Shown here: one piece after another, positions 62,272-64,000 of the stretch
Layout: each line of letters begins with the position of its first letter
How positions within the stretch are numbered: position 1 is the first letter of the stretch
Origin: G963665595 sp963665595
GTDB lineage: Bacteria; Actinomycetota; Coriobacteriia; Coriobacteriales; CADBOM01
DNA length: 64,000 nucleotides
Assembly: GCA_963665595.2 (NCBI GenBank)
Contig: CAXXJK010000004.1
Coordinates: 434,001-498,000 of the forward strand
Reading direction: 5' to 3'
Notes under the pieces: generated by a model
What the model was told of the DNA's origin: nothing
The model's database searches: none
What the model saw: only the letters and a program-made list of their open reading frames with translations
Position numbers and translations under genes: made by a program

Positions 62272-62370
62272 TTACTGATGTCCACCTTTCGCGCATACGA
62301 CCGTCGCATACGTCCTGCTCTCAGTTGCGGTAACTACAGCGGGCGCCATATTATCGAAGATGGTACCCAT
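62272..62370 (-). CDS. Possible 32-residue leader peptide
   Basis: ATG 62370 with GGCGGGAAA upstream opens MGTIFDNMAPAVV, then ATESRTYATVV and CAKGGHQ, ending one base before the nucleotidyltransferase ATG, which suggests coupled translation. No similarity recognised. It lies in the leader between loaP and the first biosynthetic gene. Confidence 0.35.
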   Translation of the reverse strand: MGTIFDNMAPAVVTATESRTYATVVCAKGGHQ

Positions 62371-62518
62371 GTTTGATTTCCCGCCGAGTACGATTTGGCA
62401 TACAGCTGGTCTCTTTAAGCTTAAGGAAAGCCTCCCGTGCCGATAGCAAATTAGCGCTGCGCCCAAGCAGACTCACGTGTGATACGGAATCCTTCACGTT
62501 ACTTGTGAATTTTTATCC
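62371..62518 (-). promoter_or_regulatory. Leader region downstream of loaP, candidate antiterminator target
   Basis: 148 bp between loaP and the small frame. On the minus strand it holds GC-rich inverted segments (GGGCGCAGCGC with GCGC-A-GCGC, and GGCACGGGAGGCTTTCC). LoaP-type NusG paralogues act on long operons through a leader RNA hairpin or DNA element, so this is the expected place; the site itself is not proven. Confidence 0.35.
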
Positions 62519-63052
62519 CTACACAGGCGTGTACCCTGCCCGGTATATCTTCTTTTCTACTATCTCCAACGCAACCTTTACAGTAACGGTGCGTGCAAAC
62601 ATTTTTACTTCCAAAAGAGCGGTACGCTTATGACGGTCAATCTTTTTGATCATGCCCTCGCATCCCTGCAAGGGCCCAGCAAAAACCTCTACCATGTCGT
62701 TTTCGATAAACCCGATAGATTTCTCTATCACATGTGTAGGGCCGCCCGTCATCTGTATAAAGGACACCTCTTCTTCGCTCAGAGGTATGAATATGTCGTT
62801 GTTGCCTAAAACGCGCGTAAGAAGTGGCACCTTTCTCAACTCCACCACCAAAGTCCGCACGTCTACGGTATCTATGAACAAATATCCCGGAAACAAAATT
62901 TCTCTACGGGTGATCCATGCCCCTTGATAGCATTTCTGCATGTCACGATAGGGAATGAAGCATTCTTGGTACACCGATGAGTCAATCATCTTGAGAATCA
63001 AGTACCGCGTGCGCTCCTCGCGTCCGCCTAGCGCCTGAAGCGCATAGATCAT
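62519..63052 (-). CDS. loaP: NusG-like operon antiterminator (LoaP family)
   Basis: 177 residues. An NGN domain (MIYALQALGGREERTRYLI, YRDMQKCYQGAWITRREILF, PGYLFIDTVDV) is followed by a KOW domain (VEVFAGPLQGCEGMIKKIDR). LoaP and related NusG paralogues are encoded at the head of long polysaccharide or antibiotic operons and let RNA polymerase read through internal terminators. GAGAGGTGATATGCA precedes the ATG. It heads the roughly 17-kb minus-strand operon. Confidence 0.9.
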   Translation of the reverse strand: MIYALQALGGREERTRYLILKMIDSSVYQECFIPYRDMQKCYQGAWITRREILFPGYLFIDTVDVRTLVVELRKVPLLTRVLGNNDIFIPLSEEEVSFIQMTGGPTHVIEKSIGFIENDMVEVFAGPLQGCEGMIKKIDRHKRTALLEVKMFARTVTVKVALEIVEKKIYRAGYTPV

Positions 63053-63209
63053 TGCATATCACCTCTCCCCATCCGTTTCATATCTTTGAAGGTGATGGCA
63101 CCCGCCCATCAGGGCGCATTCCCTCTCTCCAACGACTATTCATTCTCTCCAAAGTAGACAAGCGCGCGCCAGGCGACGACTAACCACTCTTGAAGATATG
63201 TCCCTCACC

Positions 63210-63980
63210 TCAAAGCCCGATAGTACAGAGCTCCGGGCGGTATGCGGAAACGTGCATCCGCTGATGTTTTGGTTGATACGTGCTATCAGGGGTAGCGTCA
63301 GGAAGAGGCACATCGCCACGTCCTTTGCCGTCGTACTCCCCTGCCGGAAGCATCAGGTTATGTTCATATTTCTCAAACACCGTTTTAAACACCCAGTAGT
63401 CCTCAGACACATGGGCATCTGAAGCAAGAGCGACCACATACCCCGCGTCAAGAAGCTTCTTGGCACACCGGTAGATAGGGTTAAGCCTGCCTGCCTGCGC
63501 AAAATTGGCGGAAAGCTGCAAAATGCAGCCGTTGCGCATCATGCGCTCGGCTATGCTGATGTCTGCTTGAATATAGCGATAACGCTCCGGGTGAGCGATG
63601 ATGACACGTAAGCCCTGCTCCTGCAGGCAGCACAGCACGCGCTCCCAGTTAGCAGGCATGAGAGAGGATGAAAGTTCGAGCAAAAACTCGTCTGAACCCT
63701 CAAAGCAGAATTCATGAGCACGCTCAATGCCTAGGTCGAGGAGCTTTTCTAAGCGCACCTCATAACCTAGCACCAAGTCAACGCTTTCGGTGTGACGCTT
63801 TAATTCCTCAAAGTTCTTTTTGATTAAGGCGGCATCAAAATGGCGCGACTGACAATGAGGGGTACAGACTATCTGGGTAACACCCGCGTCTTCGGCGGCC
63901 TGTAACATCTCAAGCGATTGCTTAAGAGTCTCAGACCCATCATCCACGCCATAGATGATATGGCTATGAATATCGCGCAT
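63210..63980 (-). CDS. CpsB/YwqE-type PHP tyrosine phosphatase
   Basis: 256 residues. Metal-binding motifs of the PHP fold are complete: DIHSHIIYGVDDGS, VCTPHCQSRH, LLELSSS, VIIAHPERYRYIQ and VALASDAHVSEDYW. CpsB-type enzymes remove phosphate from the tyrosine kinase that governs capsule chain length. The last 35 residues form a polar tail beyond the usual end. GGGGGTGG precedes the ATG, close to the window edge; a CpsC/D kinase pair may lie just beyond it. Confidence 0.92.
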   Translation of the reverse strand: MRDIHSHIIYGVDDGSETLKQSLEMLQAAEDAGVTQIVCTPHCQSRHFDAALIKKNFEELKRHTESVDLVLGYEVRLEKLLDLGIERAHEFCFEGSDEFLLELSSSLMPANWERVLCCLQEQGLRVIIAHPERYRYIQADISIAERMMRNGCILQLSANFAQAGRLNPIYRCAKKLLDAGYVVALASDAHVSEDYWVFKTVFEKYEHNLMLPAGEYDGKGRGDVPLPDATPDSTYQPKHQRMHVSAYRPELCTIGL

Positions 63981-64000
63981 GGTACCACCCCCTTTATGCC

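Overview
The window looks like a chromosomal segment from a low-to-mid GC member of the Coriobacteriia, most likely Eggerthellaceae-like (Eggerthella, Slackia, Gordonibacter, Cryptobacterium relatives). The inference rests on a polytopic membrane LuxR regulator divergent from a Tat-exported fumarate-reductase-type flavoprotein, cytoplasmic bis-MGD molybdoenzymes with small two-cluster Fe-S partners, several LysR regulators and a CobW/HypB-like GTPase in a FecCD importer locus. No rRNA, tRNA or CRISPR array was seen.

Layout. (1) 0-13 kb is mosaic accessory DNA: the end of an aldo/keto reductase, a Fic protein, a hipA relic, a LysR gene and its deleted duplicate 9 kb away, two of the window's three DUF4143-type ATPases, the LuxR/flavoprotein pair, and an AlbA_2 protein. 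(2) 13-19 kb is a FecBCDE-like metal or tetrapyrrole importer with a cytoplasmic binding-protein homologue and a GTPase; both ABC ATPase genes carry a frameshift at a GGGG tract. (3) 19-27 kb is a mobile-element graveyard with a hipBA module whose hipA is split by an IS21-family element, a third DUF4143 ATPase, and a group II intron remnant cut at its catalytic motif. (4) 27-42 kb is all minus strand: two related molybdoenzyme modules (catalytic subunit, small Fe-S subunit, MCFRPA zinc-ribbon protein), two paralogous small proteins, a trigger-factor-like chaperone, three transporters and a LysR regulator. This resembles loci for anaerobic reductive conversion of aromatic or other organic acceptors. 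(5) 43-45 kb holds glmS and decayed IS DNA. (6) 45-64 kb is a minus-strand Wzx/Wzy exopolysaccharide operon, read from a CpsB-type phosphatase and a LoaP/NusG-like antiterminator down to a flippase and an FrhB-like protein; it includes a 6-deoxy-L-HexNAc pathway.

Several lesions are exactly reconstructable. The flavoprotein gene is split by an IS30-like element flanked by a 14-bp repeat, and hipA by an IS21 element flanked by a 7-bp repeat; removing the element plus one repeat restores the frame in both. Three other frameshifts (flavoprotein N-terminus, two ABC ATPases) are each repaired by removing one G from a G tract. Pieces of the lipoprotein gene at 17.8 kb recur at 9.8, 27.5 and 42.7 kb. 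The most interesting candidates for new biology are the duplicated molybdoenzyme supercluster with its accessory proteins, and the triple-repeat promoters shared by two DUF4143 ATPase genes.
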